13,790 nucleotides of DNA. It comes from Pseudomonadota bacterium. Its GTDB lineage: Bacteria; Pseudomonadota; Alphaproteobacteria; Rhizobiales; Hyphomicrobiaceae. A program made the position numbers and the translations under genes. The notes under the pieces were generated by a model that worked only from the letters and a program-made list of their open reading frames with translations, was not told the origin of the DNA and did not search any database. Positions 1 to 5,398 of this stretch are shown in pieces. The stretch covers positions 1 through 13,790 of the forward strand of contig QGVC01000059.1 in assembly GCA_003242645.1 (NCBI GenBank). The letters are read 5' to 3'. Every line of letters starts with the position of its first letter. Position 1 is the stretch's first letter.

Positions 1-756
1 ATCGTCACCGGCTCCACATCGGGCATCGGGCTCGGCATCGCCCACGCTCTCGCGAAGGAGGGAGCGAACATCGTCATGAACGGGCTCGGGGACGAGAACG
101 AGAACGCTGAGCAGATCCGGGCCGTGGCGGCTCACGGGACGCGGGTCATGTTCCACGGGGCCAACATGTTGCGCCATAATCAGATCGCTGACATGGTTGC
201 GTCAGCTGAGCAGAACTTCGGCAGCGTCGACATCCTCGTCAACAACGCGGGCATTCAGCATGTCGCCCCGATCGAGGAGTTCCCCATCGAGAAGTGGGAC
301 GCCATCATCGCAATCAACTTGTCCGCGGCCTTTCACGCGATCCGCGCCGCGATTCCCGGCATGAAGGCGCGGCGGTGGGGGCGGATCATCAACATCTGCT
401 CAGCGCACTCACTAACTGCATCACCCAACAAGTGCGCATATGTCGCAGCCAAGCACGGGCTGGCTGGTCTCACGAAGGCTGTCGCTCTTGAGGTTGCCCG
501 TCACGGTATAACATGCAACGCGATATCGCCGGGCTTTGTCTGGACACCGCTGGTGGAGCGTCAGATTCCCGATCTTGCCCGCACACAAGGCATCAGCGAG
601 GAACAGGCGCGCGAGCAGATCCTGTCACGCCAGCCCACGCGGCAGTTCATCACCGTAGAGCAGGTTGGTGCTTTGGCCGCATTTCTGGCCAGCGACGCCG
701 CCGCCTCGATCACCGGCGCCAACTATTCCATCGACGGTGGATGGACCGCCGAGTGA
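1..756 (+). CDS. bdhA: 3-hydroxybutyrate dehydrogenase (SDR family), 5' end cut off by window
   Basis: NAD-dependent oxidation of D-3-hydroxybutyrate to acetoacetate in the cytoplasm, part of PHB/ketone-body turnover. The frame is open from base 1 and ends with TGA at 754-756, giving 251 residues. The Rossmann motif TGSTSGIG is at residues 3-10 and NNAG at 81-84. The catalytic Ser134, Tyr147 and Lys151 follow SDR spacing. Residues that bind substrate in characterised HBDHs are also present: Gln after NNAGI, His136 two after the catalytic Ser, Lys144 three before the Tyr, and a C-terminal Trp in DGGW. This makes HBDH much likelier than a generic SDR. Matching to HBDH numbering (Ser142, Tyr155) suggests only about 8 N-terminal residues are missing. 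One oddity: the usual Asp of the 'GADM' adenine-contact segment is Asn here (HGANM). The next plus-strand gene starts 532 bp later, so this is probably the end of its transcript. Confidence 0.9.
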   Translation: MVTGSTSGIGLGIAHALAKEGANIVMNGLGDENENAEQIRAVAAHGTRVMFHGANMLRHNQIADMVASAEQNFGSVDILVNNAGIQHVAPIEEFPIEKWDAIIAINLSAAFHAIRAAIPGMKARRWGRIINICSAHSLTASPNKCAYVAAKHGLAGLTKAVALEVARHGITCNAISPGFVWTPLVERQIPDLARTQGISEEQAREQILSRQPTRQFITVEQVGALAAFLASDAAASITGANYSIDGGWTAE

Positions 757-762
757 CGGCAG

Positions 763-776
763 CGGCCCCACGGCCG
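763..776. terminator. Weak GC hairpin after bdhA
   Basis: CGGCC at 763-767 pairs with GGCCG at 772-776 around a 4-base loop, 6 bp after the bdhA stop. There is no T-run on either strand. It sits between two convergent reading frames, so it could act in termination, but the stem is only 5 bp. Confidence 0.2.
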
Positions 777-783
777 GATGCCC

Positions 784-939
784 TCATTTCTTGGGCGTGA
801 TGAGGGCGACTGGCTCTGCGGTTTGGGCGTCCTCCTCCTGGCTCGACAATGTTGCGATCACCGCCGCCACTGCGGCCAAGGTGATAGCCACCGCAATCGC
901 GACCTCACGTGAACGATGTCTCAGCCGGTTTTTCACCAT
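784..939 (-). CDS. Possible small single-pass membrane protein (51 aa), hypothetical
   Basis: No family is recognised. Starting at the ATG at 937-939 the product has a very basic N-terminus (MVKNRLRHRSRE), one hydrophobic stretch of about 18 residues (roughly residues 13-31, rich in Ala, Val and Ile) and an acidic, polar tail ending in PKK. This is the layout of a small inner-membrane protein with a cytoplasmic N-terminus. A TTG at 982-984 would add 15 residues. Neither start has a convincing Shine-Dalgarno sequence, which is the main argument against it. In its favour, no gene occupies the other strand here, so it is not an antisense shadow. It is convergent with bdhA, with 27 bp between the stops. 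Confidence 0.35.
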   Translation of the reverse strand: MVKNRLRHRSREVAIAVAITLAAVAAVIATLSSQEEDAQTAEPVALITPKK

Positions 940-1171
940 TGCGAACCGAGTTGTCAGATCCTGGTTCGAGCCATGCAAGACCAAATCAGCAGGCCGCGCC
1001 AGCTACAGGTATGCCGCGCGACAGAAGAACACATGATAGGGGCATTTCTGAAAAAACTTATGCCTCCGGAGCCGCCTGTGAGCCACTGCTAAACGTGGGG
1101 AGACTGTTCACGGGATCGCGATTGAAGCCGAAGCCCTAGGGGCAAGAGCTGGTGGCTGTTCAAATGCCGAG
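940..1171. other. Gap with no recognisable gene
   Basis: I find no supported coding region, RNA gene or mobile-element end here. Short open frames exist on the plus strand (for example 909-1139) but lack ribosome binding sites and protein-like composition. A loose inverted repeat (GGCAT near 1040, ATGCC near 1060) is too short to call. Confidence 0.5.
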
Positions 1172-1181
1172 CTTGGCCAAG
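1172..1181. promoter_or_regulatory. Palindrome 1 of 3 (CTTGGCCAAG), candidate operator half
   Basis: Perfect 10-bp palindrome centred at 1176.5. It has the same CTTG...CAAG arms as the two palindromes downstream and lies 43 bp before the centre of the second. It overlaps the start of an 8-bp GGCGCGCC palindrome at 1181-1188. The operator role is inferred from the repetition and position upstream of the enoyl-CoA hydratase gene. Confidence 0.35.
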
Positions 1182-1212
1182 GCGCGCCAAACCGTGCTGA
1201 AAGCATTTGCCT

Positions 1213-1226
1213 TCTTGTGCACAAGA
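1213..1226. promoter_or_regulatory. Palindrome 2 of 3 (TCTTGTGCACAAGA), candidate operator
   Basis: Perfect 14-bp palindrome centred at 1219.5, about 63 bp before the chosen ATG at 1289. TTGT...ACAA arms are typical of sites bound by GntR/FadR-type dimers, although other families also use such arms. No GntR gene lies in the window. It is the longest of three evenly spaced CTTG...CAAG palindromes. Confidence 0.5.
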
Positions 1227-1251
1227 CGGTTTGTTTGAGCCGAATTTGCCG

Positions 1252-1269
1252 ACGCTTTCTTGCAAGCGT
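1252..1269. promoter_or_regulatory. Palindrome 3 of 3 (CTTGCAAG core) with nested inverted repeat
   Basis: CTTGCAAG at 1259-1266 is a perfect palindrome centred at 1262.5, exactly 43 bp after the second centre. It is nested in a second inverted repeat, ACGCTT (1252-1257) and AAGCGT (1264-1269). It ends 20 bp before the ATG at 1289, where a bound repressor would block transcription or initiation. Confidence 0.35.
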
Positions 1270-1288
1270 GAAGGATGATGAGGTTGAG

Positions 1289-2095
1289 ATGGATCGGGCG
1301 GAACAGGCCGCAGCAGGCTCGGATGAGATCATCTATGAGGTTCGCGACCGGATCGGGTTCGTGATCTTCAACAGGCCGCAGGCTCGCAACGCCCTGACGT
1401 TCGGCATGTATGACCGGCTGGCAGAGATCTGTGCCGGCGCGCCGACAGACGGCTCTGTCGCAGCCATCGTCATCACCGGTGCTGGAGATCGCGCGTTTGC
1501 GGCAGGCACTGACATCTCCCTCTTTCGGGATTTTCGCACGCCGGAGCAGGGCATCGCTTACGAGAAGCATGCCAACGAGATCATGACAGCCGTCGAGTCC
1601 TGCCCTGTGCCGACCATTGCAGCCATAGCGGGAGCGTGCACGGGTGGAGGCGCTGCCATCGCCGCCTGCTGCGACCTCCGGATCGCCACGCGGGACATGA
1701 AATTCGGGTTTCCGATTGCCCGCACGCTGGGCAACTGCCTTTCCTCTGCAATTCTGGAGCGTCTCGTCCGGCTGATCGGAGAAGGGCGGGTGAAGGACCT
1801 CATCTTCAGGGCGCGCTTGATGGGTGCGGAGGAAGCCCTGACGGCTGGTCTCGTCTCCGAGGTGGTTGAGGACCATGCCGCATTGATGACACGCGCCGAG
1901 GAGCTGGCACGTGAGATCGCAGGTCATGCGCCGCTGACGCTCAGGGCGACGAAAGAGCTTCTGCGCCGTGCCCGCGAACAGTCACCGAAAGTCGATGATA
2001 CCGATATCATCGCGCGGATCTATACAAGTGCTGACTTTCGTGAGGGGTTGGAGGCGTTCCTCGCCAAGCGGCAGCCTCAGTGGTCCGGGCGCTGA
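1289..2095 (+). CDS. Enoyl-CoA hydratase/isomerase-family protein lacking both hydratase glutamates
   Basis: Crotonase-superfamily protein of 268 residues, the usual length, acting on a CoA thioester in the cytoplasm. Visible motifs are NRPQARNAL (28-36), the first oxyanion-hole segment FAAGTDI (70-76) and the glycine-rich second segment GACTGGG (115-121). Aligning with rat mitochondrial hydratase, the Glu144 position is Ala123 and the Glu164 position is Ile143. Neither catalytic acid is kept, so simple hydration of a 2-enoyl-CoA is doubtful. A different crotonase reaction (isomerase, hydrolase or lyase) is more likely. I chose ATG 1289 because GAGG at 1280-1283 sits 5 bases before it. A GTG at 1217 would add 24 unconserved-looking residues and run through two palindromes. 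It is probably co-transcribed with mmsB, 33 bp downstream. Confidence 0.85.
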   Translation: MDRAEQAAAGSDEIIYEVRDRIGFVIFNRPQARNALTFGMYDRLAEICAGAPTDGSVAAIVITGAGDRAFAAGTDISLFRDFRTPEQGIAYEKHANEIMTAVESCPVPTIAAIAGACTGGGAAIAACCDLRIATRDMKFGFPIARTLGNCLSSAILERLVRLIGEGRVKDLIFRARLMGAEEALTAGLVSEVVEDHAALMTRAEELAREIAGHAPLTLRATKELLRRAREQSPKVDDTDIIARIYTSADFREGLEAFLAKRQPQWSGR

Positions 2096-2128
2096 CGAAA
2101 CAAGCACGACGCAGGGAGGAGGAAGGAG

Positions 2129-3019
2129 ATGACAAAGATCGCGTTCATCGGGCTCGGCAACATGGGGACGCCGATGGCGGGGAACCTCGTCAAGGCAGGC
2201 TACCCAGTCGTTGGGTACGACATCGTGCCTGCGAACCTGCAGAGGGCGACCGAACGCGGGGTTCAAGCTGCGCCAAGTGCCGAGGCCGCAGCCGAGGGCG
2301 CGGACATTGTCATCACCATGCTGCCGGCGGGCAAGGACACGCTTGCTGTCTACGAGGGCACGAACGTGCTCAAAGTCGCCGCCGAGGGTGCCGTGTTCGT
2401 CGACTGCTCGACGATCGACGTCGCCTCCGCGCGTCGGGCTCATGAGTTGGCCGCCGCGGCCGGCAAGCTGTCGCTCGATTGCCCGGTCTCCGGCGGTGTT
2501 GGCGGCGCGGAAGCTGCCACGCTGACGCTCATGGCGGGAGGAAGCGCCGAGGCGTTCGAGAAGGCGCGTCCAGCACTCGAGAAGATGGGCCGGAGGGTCG
2601 TCCATTGCGGTGATGCCGGTGCGGGCCAGGCCGCCAAGATCTGCAACAACATGATCCTGGGCATCAGCATGATCGGCGTCTGCGAGGCGTTCAATCTCGC
2701 AGAGAAGCTAGGTCTATCGCACCAAGCACTGTTCGATGTCGCCTCTACCTCATCGGGACAATGCTGGTCGATCACCACCTATTGCCCAGTGCCTGGCCCA
2801 GTCCCCACCTCGCCAGCGAACAACGGTTACAAACCTGGCTTTGCGGCAGAGTTGATGCTGAAGGATTTGAGCCTGGCTCAGGAGGCAGCGCGCGCGACCG
2901 GTGTGCCGACGCCTTTGGGGGCCGAGGCAATGCAGCTTTACCAGCTGTTCGTCGCTAACGGTAACGCGGGGGTCGACTTCTCTGGCATCATCGAGTTCAT
3001 CCGGGGCAAGTCCAAGTAA
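2129..3019 (+). CDS. mmsB: 3-hydroxyisobutyrate dehydrogenase-type oxidoreductase
   Basis: NAD-dependent beta-hydroxyacid dehydrogenase of 296 residues, the normal length for MmsB, which oxidises 3-hydroxyisobutyrate to methylmalonate semialdehyde in valine breakdown. The N-terminal Rossmann motif GLGNMG is at residues 8-13, the substrate-site SGG at 121-123, and the catalytic lysine is K170 in GQAAKICNN. The C-terminal all-helical domain and the segment SSGQCWS...NNGYKPGF...LMLKDL are characteristic of true 3-hydroxyisobutyrate dehydrogenases rather than tartronate semialdehyde reductases. The start is clear: a purine-rich GGGAGGAGGAAGGAG tract ends at the ATG. It follows the crotonase gene by 33 bp, so a shared branched-chain acyl-CoA role is likely. 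Confidence 0.92.
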   Translation: MTKIAFIGLGNMGTPMAGNLVKAGYPVVGYDIVPANLQRATERGVQAAPSAEAAAEGADIVITMLPAGKDTLAVYEGTNVLKVAAEGAVFVDCSTIDVASARRAHELAAAAGKLSLDCPVSGGVGGAEAATLTLMAGGSAEAFEKARPALEKMGRRVVHCGDAGAGQAAKICNNMILGISMIGVCEAFNLAEKLGLSHQALFDVASTSSGQCWSITTYCPVPGPVPTSPANNGYKPGFAAELMLKDLSLAQEAARATGVPTPLGAEAMQLYQLFVANGNAGVDFSGIIEFIRGKSK

Positions 3020-3023
3020 AGGG

Positions 3024-3054
3024 GCGTCGCGTCTGCCGTTTGGAACGCGAGCGC
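3024..3054 (+). terminator. Hairpin after mmsB, possible terminator
   Basis: GCG-TCGCGT at 3024-3032 pairs with ACGCGA-CGC at 3045-3054 with one bulged G, around a 12-base loop. GTTTGTTTC follows at 3061. It starts 4 bp after the mmsB stop and would separate mmsB from the cupin gene. The loop is long and the T-run interrupted, so this is tentative. Confidence 0.3.
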
Positions 3055-3137
3055 CGGTCCGTTTGTTTCGGGGCGAGACGCTCGTGCGCTGCTGTTTCGC
3101 TTGCTGCAGGGCACGGGCCTGAACCGGAACTCGTACG

Positions 3138-3509
3138 ATGACGGACACGACGGTGAAAAAAGTCCACTCCGCCGACTCGCCCAAGGGCGAGATGGGGCAG
3201 AAGTATCTCGTCTCTGGCAAACGCGTTTCGATGCGGCTGTGGGAGAACGAGCCCGCCGACAGTCATAAGCGGGAGAGCGTGCGGGATTACGAGACGGTCG
3301 GCTATGTCATCAATGGCCGAGCCGAGCTGGAGATCGAAGGGCAGACGATCCGGCTGGAGCCTGGCGATTGTTGGCTGGTACCGGCTGGCGCGAAGCACAC
3401 CTACAGAATTCTTGAGCCCTTCACCGCAGTCGAGGCGACGGCGCCGCCGGCCCAAGTGCACTGCCGCGACGAGCCGCGCAGCGTGACCGACTGGCCCGAA
3501 CGGCTCTAG
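3138..3509 (+). CDS. Small single-domain cupin protein
   Basis: 123 residues with one cupin barrel. The first motif region is ADSHKRE...YETVGYVINGRAELEI (about 40-66) and the second is PGDCWLVPAGAKHTYRI (about 75-91). The usual HxH pair of motif 1 is reduced to a single His (SHKRE), with a Glu three residues later, and motif 2 keeps its His. A metal site with altered ligands is possible. The substrate and reaction cannot be told: such proteins range from isomerases and dioxygenases to sugar- or acid-binding sensors. The ATG at 3138 has only a weak ribosome binding site (CGGAA about 8 bases upstream). It lies 118 bp after mmsB with a hairpin between, so it may be transcribed separately or by read-through. 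Confidence 0.8.
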   Translation: MTDTTVKKVHSADSPKGEMGQKYLVSGKRVSMRLWENEPADSHKRESVRDYETVGYVINGRAELEIEGQTIRLEPGDCWLVPAGAKHTYRILEPFTAVEATAPPAQVHCRDEPRSVTDWPERL

Positions 3510-3541
3510 TCGTTTAGTCGGCGCGACCACGAACTATTGGA

Positions 3542-3568
3542 GCTCGGGCGTGGGGTACGCGGCCGAGC
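3542..3568 (+). terminator. Strong hairpin after the cupin gene
   Basis: GCTCGGGCGT at 3542-3551 pairs with ACGC (3557-3560) and CCGAGC (3563-3568) around a GGGGT loop, with a 2-base bulge. That gives ten pairs, mostly G-C. No T-run follows, so it would be a structured transcript end rather than a classic intrinsic terminator. It lies 32 bp after the cupin stop. The rest of 3569-3745 holds nothing I can name. Confidence 0.35.
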
Positions 3569-3745
3569 AAGCCTGCACGTGGGCCCTTAGGTGTCATCGC
3601 ACCATTGCTCGCTGAGCTCGTCGCTCACCGTGGCGAAAGCACGGCATCTCTACTCGTCGGCATCCACAAACCTGACCCACCGCTCTGTCCAGCGAAGCGT
3701 CAGTTCAAAAGCGCGTGCACTGCCGCGCGCGACGAGCGTTCAGCA

Positions 3746-3774
3746 TTGAACAATGCTTCAGCGCTTCCTAATTT
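3746..3774 (+). promoter_or_regulatory. Sigma-70 type promoter for the ArsR-ygaP operon
   Basis: TTGAAC at 3746-3751 and TAATTT at 3769-3774 are separated by exactly 17 bp and lie just before the ArsR-family gene. The stretch is AT-rich compared with its surroundings. The predicted transcript start falls around 3781, very close to the start codon at 3790 or 3799, so the leader would be short. Confidence 0.55.
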
Positions 3775-3786
3775 AGCATCGTCTAA
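3773..3786. promoter_or_regulatory. Inverted repeat TTAG-N6-CTAA overlapping the -10 element
   Basis: TTAG at 3773-3776 and CTAA at 3783-3786 form an inverted repeat that starts within the -10 box and covers the predicted transcript start. Its position suits autorepression by the adjacent ArsR-family protein, as is known for BigR and YgaV. The match of this site to their operators was not tested. Confidence 0.45.
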
Positions 3787-3789
3787 TGG

Positions 3790-4128
3790 ATGCGCTTGAT
3801 GACACAAACCCACTTCGATATCGCGGAATTCGAGGCGGCGGCGGCCGAAGTCGCCGAGACCTTGCGTGCGCTGTCGAACGAGCGCCGGTTGATGATCCTG
3901 TGCAAGCTCGTCGAGTGGGGTGAAGCGAACGTGACGAGCTTGGGCGAGGCCGTCGGCCTGTCGCAGTCCGCCCTGTCGCAACACCTCGCGATCATGCGCG
4001 AGCAGGGCATTGTCACATTTCGCCGGCAGGGCCAGACGCTCTGGTATCGCATCGCCGATCCGCGCATCGAGCGTCTGCTCGCAACTCTCCACGAGCTTTA
4101 CTGCCCACAGCTGGGCAGACATGGATGA
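3790..4128 (+). CDS. bigR: ArsR-family repressor, BigR/SqrR/YgaV type (persulfide sensor)
   Basis: Winged-helix repressor of 112 residues (109 if the ATG at 3799 is used). The recognition helix is in VGLSQSALSQHLAIMREQG, followed by the wing FRRQGQTLWYRI. Two cysteines stand where BigR and SqrR carry their redox pair: Cys38 in MILCKL at the end of helix 2 and Cys105 in ELYCPQ in the last helix. In those proteins, hydrogen sulfide or persulfides link the two cysteines and release DNA. No ArsR-type metal motif (CxCxxC-like) is present, so metal sensing is unlikely. The neighbour is ygaP, matching the ygaV-ygaP pair of E. coli, with 57 bp between genes. Neither start has a strong ribosome binding site. 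Confidence 0.85.
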   Translation: MRLMTQTHFDIAEFEAAAAEVAETLRALSNERRLMILCKLVEWGEANVTSLGEAVGLSQSALSQHLAIMREQGIVTFRRQGQTLWYRIADPRIERLLATLHELYCPQLGRHG

Positions 4129-4185
4129 CTTACAAGCGAAGCGCTCGGTCAACGGCGCAAAGATCAGAGATGAGAAGGAGCCACG

Positions 4186-4716
4186 ATGAGCCTCATTCCG
4201 ATCAAGCCTCAGGATGCCAAGCGATACATGGATGAGGGCGCGGTTCTCATCGACATCCGGGAAGATGACGAGTACGCGCGCGAGCGCATCCCTGGCGCGC
4301 GACACGCTCCGCTTTCCCGTCTAGGGCCGATCGACCCCGGTGATGCGCCCGCGGTCATTTTCCATTGCCGCACCGGTGGCCGTACCACCGCGGCCAGCGA
4401 GAAGCTTGCGCAGGCTGTAAAGGTCAAGGCCTATGTTCTCGAAGGTGGTCTCGATGCCTGGAAGAAGGCGGGGTTGCCTGTTGTCCAGGACAAGAGCCAG
4501 CCCATCGAGCTTCAGCGTCAGGTGCAGATTGCGGCCGGTAGCCTTGTGCTGATGGGCATTGCGCTTGGCGCACTTGTTTCGCCCCCATTCTACGCACTTT
4601 CGGCCTTCGTTGGCGCTGGACTGGTCTTTGCCGGCGTTAGCGGATTCTGCGGCATGGCAAAAATCTTGGCCTACATGCCGTGGAACCGGCGTCCCCAGCA
4701 TCCGGCGGCGGCGTAA
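4186..4716 (+). CDS. ygaP: YgaP-like membrane rhodanese (rhodanese + DUF2892)
   Basis: Inner-membrane sulfurtransferase of 176 residues, the length of E. coli YgaP. The N-terminal rhodanese domain (about 1-100) carries the active-site loop HCRTGGRT with catalytic Cys61, which takes up sulfane sulfur as a persulfide. Then comes the linker KSQPIELQRQVQIAAG and two transmembrane helices (about 116-133 and 137-160), ending in FCGMAKILAYMPWNRR, nearly the family signature. Cys155 lies in the second helix. The start has AAGGAG at good spacing. Read with the two-cysteine repressor directly upstream, this is a sulfide/persulfide response pair. A link to cyanide or thiosulfate use is possible but not shown. 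Confidence 0.93.
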   Translation: MSLIPIKPQDAKRYMDEGAVLIDIREDDEYARERIPGARHAPLSRLGPIDPGDAPAVIFHCRTGGRTTAASEKLAQAVKVKAYVLEGGLDAWKKAGLPVVQDKSQPIELQRQVQIAAGSLVLMGIALGALVSPPFYALSAFVGAGLVFAGVSGFCGMAKILAYMPWNRRPQHPAAA

Positions 4717-4776
4717 CCTTGCCCGAAATTATTCTGGGCCCTGAACGCCAGGTGATGCGTTGATGAAATGCCGGGA

Positions 4777-4790
4777 TTGATGCCCATCAA
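4777..4790. promoter_or_regulatory. Perfect FNR/FixK/Anr box (TTGAT-GCCC-ATCAA)
   Basis: TTGAT at 4777-4781 and ATCAA at 4786-4790 with a 4-base spacer exactly match the consensus for FNR, FixK and Anr. It is centred 70 bp before the uspA start codon. With class II spacing (centre at -41.5), transcription would begin near 4825 with a leader of about 29 bases. Universal stress protein genes are common members of the low-oxygen regulon, which supports function. Confidence 0.7.
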
Positions 4791-4853
4791 GGCAATCTCG
4801 GCGGCGCCCAGTTTTCGTTGGTAGCGTCACCGGCGCTCAGGGAGGAGCAGCAA

Positions 4854-5291
4854 ATGTTCAAGCATATTCTCGTGACCACTGATGGGTCGGAGTTTGCAGA
4901 GCGGGCCTTCAGTCACGCCATCGAGCTTGCGAAACACCTGGGCGCCAAGCTGACTGCTGTGACCGTGACGCCGCCCATTCAGCTCCTGACGATCGAAGGG
5001 GTCGTCTATCCGGAGGATCCGGAGAAGTTTCAGGCGATGACGGACGCACAGGCCAAGGCGGCGTTGGACGCTGTCGTCAAAGCCGCCGAAGCCCAGGGCG
5101 TGGCCTGCGATCGCGTGCAAGTCGAGAACCCTCAGCCGTATGACGGCATCATCCAGACCGCCAAGGACAGGGGTTGTGACTTGATTGTCATGGCCTCGCA
5201 CGGCCGGCGCGGATTATCGGCTTTTCTCCTCGGCAGCGAGACGCAGAAGGTGCTGACGCACTCGACTATCCCCGTGCTCGTGTGCCGGTGA
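4854..5291 (+). CDS. uspA: Universal stress protein, UspA family, ATP-binding type
   Basis: 145-residue single-domain cytoplasmic stress protein. The N-terminus FKHILVTTDGSEFAERAF is the family's opening strand-loop-helix. The nucleotide loop ASHGRRGLSAFLLGS follows the G-2x-G-9x-G-(S/T) pattern, with Ala in place of the first Gly, a common variant. The protein ends in the strand IPVLVCR. ATP binding is likely and enzymatic activity unknown. I chose ATG 4854 because GGAGGAG at 4841-4847 lies 6 bases upstream. An in-frame start at 4818 would add 12 residues without a ribosome binding site. The FNR/FixK box upstream points to induction at low oxygen. It lies 137 bp after ygaP and probably has its own promoter. 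Confidence 0.92.
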   Translation: MFKHILVTTDGSEFAERAFSHAIELAKHLGAKLTAVTVTPPIQLLTIEGVVYPEDPEKFQAMTDAQAKAALDAVVKAAEAQGVACDRVQVENPQPYDGIIQTAKDRGCDLIVMASHGRRGLSAFLLGSETQKVLTHSTIPVLVCR

Positions 5292-5317
5292 TCGCTTGCG
5301 GTGCGCAAGGGTCGATC
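5290..5317 (+). terminator. Hairpin at the uspA stop codon
   Basis: GATCGCTTGCG at 5290-5300 pairs with CGCAAG (5304-5309) and CGATC (5313-5317), with a GTG loop and a 3-base bulge. It overlaps the last two bases of the uspA stop codon. Eleven pairs make it stable, but only a few mixed bases and no T-run follow, so termination is plausible rather than certain. Confidence 0.45.
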
Positions 5318-5365
5318 AAATCACCCGACCGCGCCGAAAGACGCTTGTCCAATGGCTTCTCAGGG

Positions 5366-5398
5366 GGCCGCTAATTCGCAGCAGGAGGGATAGCGGCC
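5366..5398 (+). terminator. 8-bp inverted repeat with TTTATT tail, inside the 3' end of the facing dctP
   Basis: GGCCGCTA at 5366-5373 pairs perfectly with TAGCGGCC at 5391-5398 around a 17-base loop, and TTTATT follows on the plus strand. In that direction it could be the second terminator for uspA. The repeat includes the stop codon of the minus-strand TRAP receptor gene (5371-5373). On the minus strand no T-run follows it. Confidence 0.35.

Noticed and set aside
1181..1188. GGCGCGCC palindrome as a further regulatory element
   Set aside because: Eight-base GC-only palindromes are common in GC-rich DNA, and it does not share the CTTG...CAAG arms or spacing of the array.
1217..1288. N-terminal extension of the crotonase-family gene from GTG 1217
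   Set aside because: It lacks a ribosome binding site, overlaps two palindromes and adds residues before the normal family start. ATG 1289 has a proper Shine-Dalgarno sequence.
1160..1927. 255-codon open frame on the minus strand
   Set aside because: It lies antisense to the well-supported crotonase-family gene, has no recognisable domain, and its composition is that expected from the complement of a GC-rich gene.
1982..2605. 207-codon minus-strand frame
   Set aside because: Antisense to mmsB and the crotonase end, rich in Arg, His and Pro without motifs. A shadow frame.
3605..3799. 64-codon plus-strand frame before the ArsR gene
   Set aside because: No ribosome binding site or protein-like pattern, and it runs through the promoter and operator-like repeat of the next operon.
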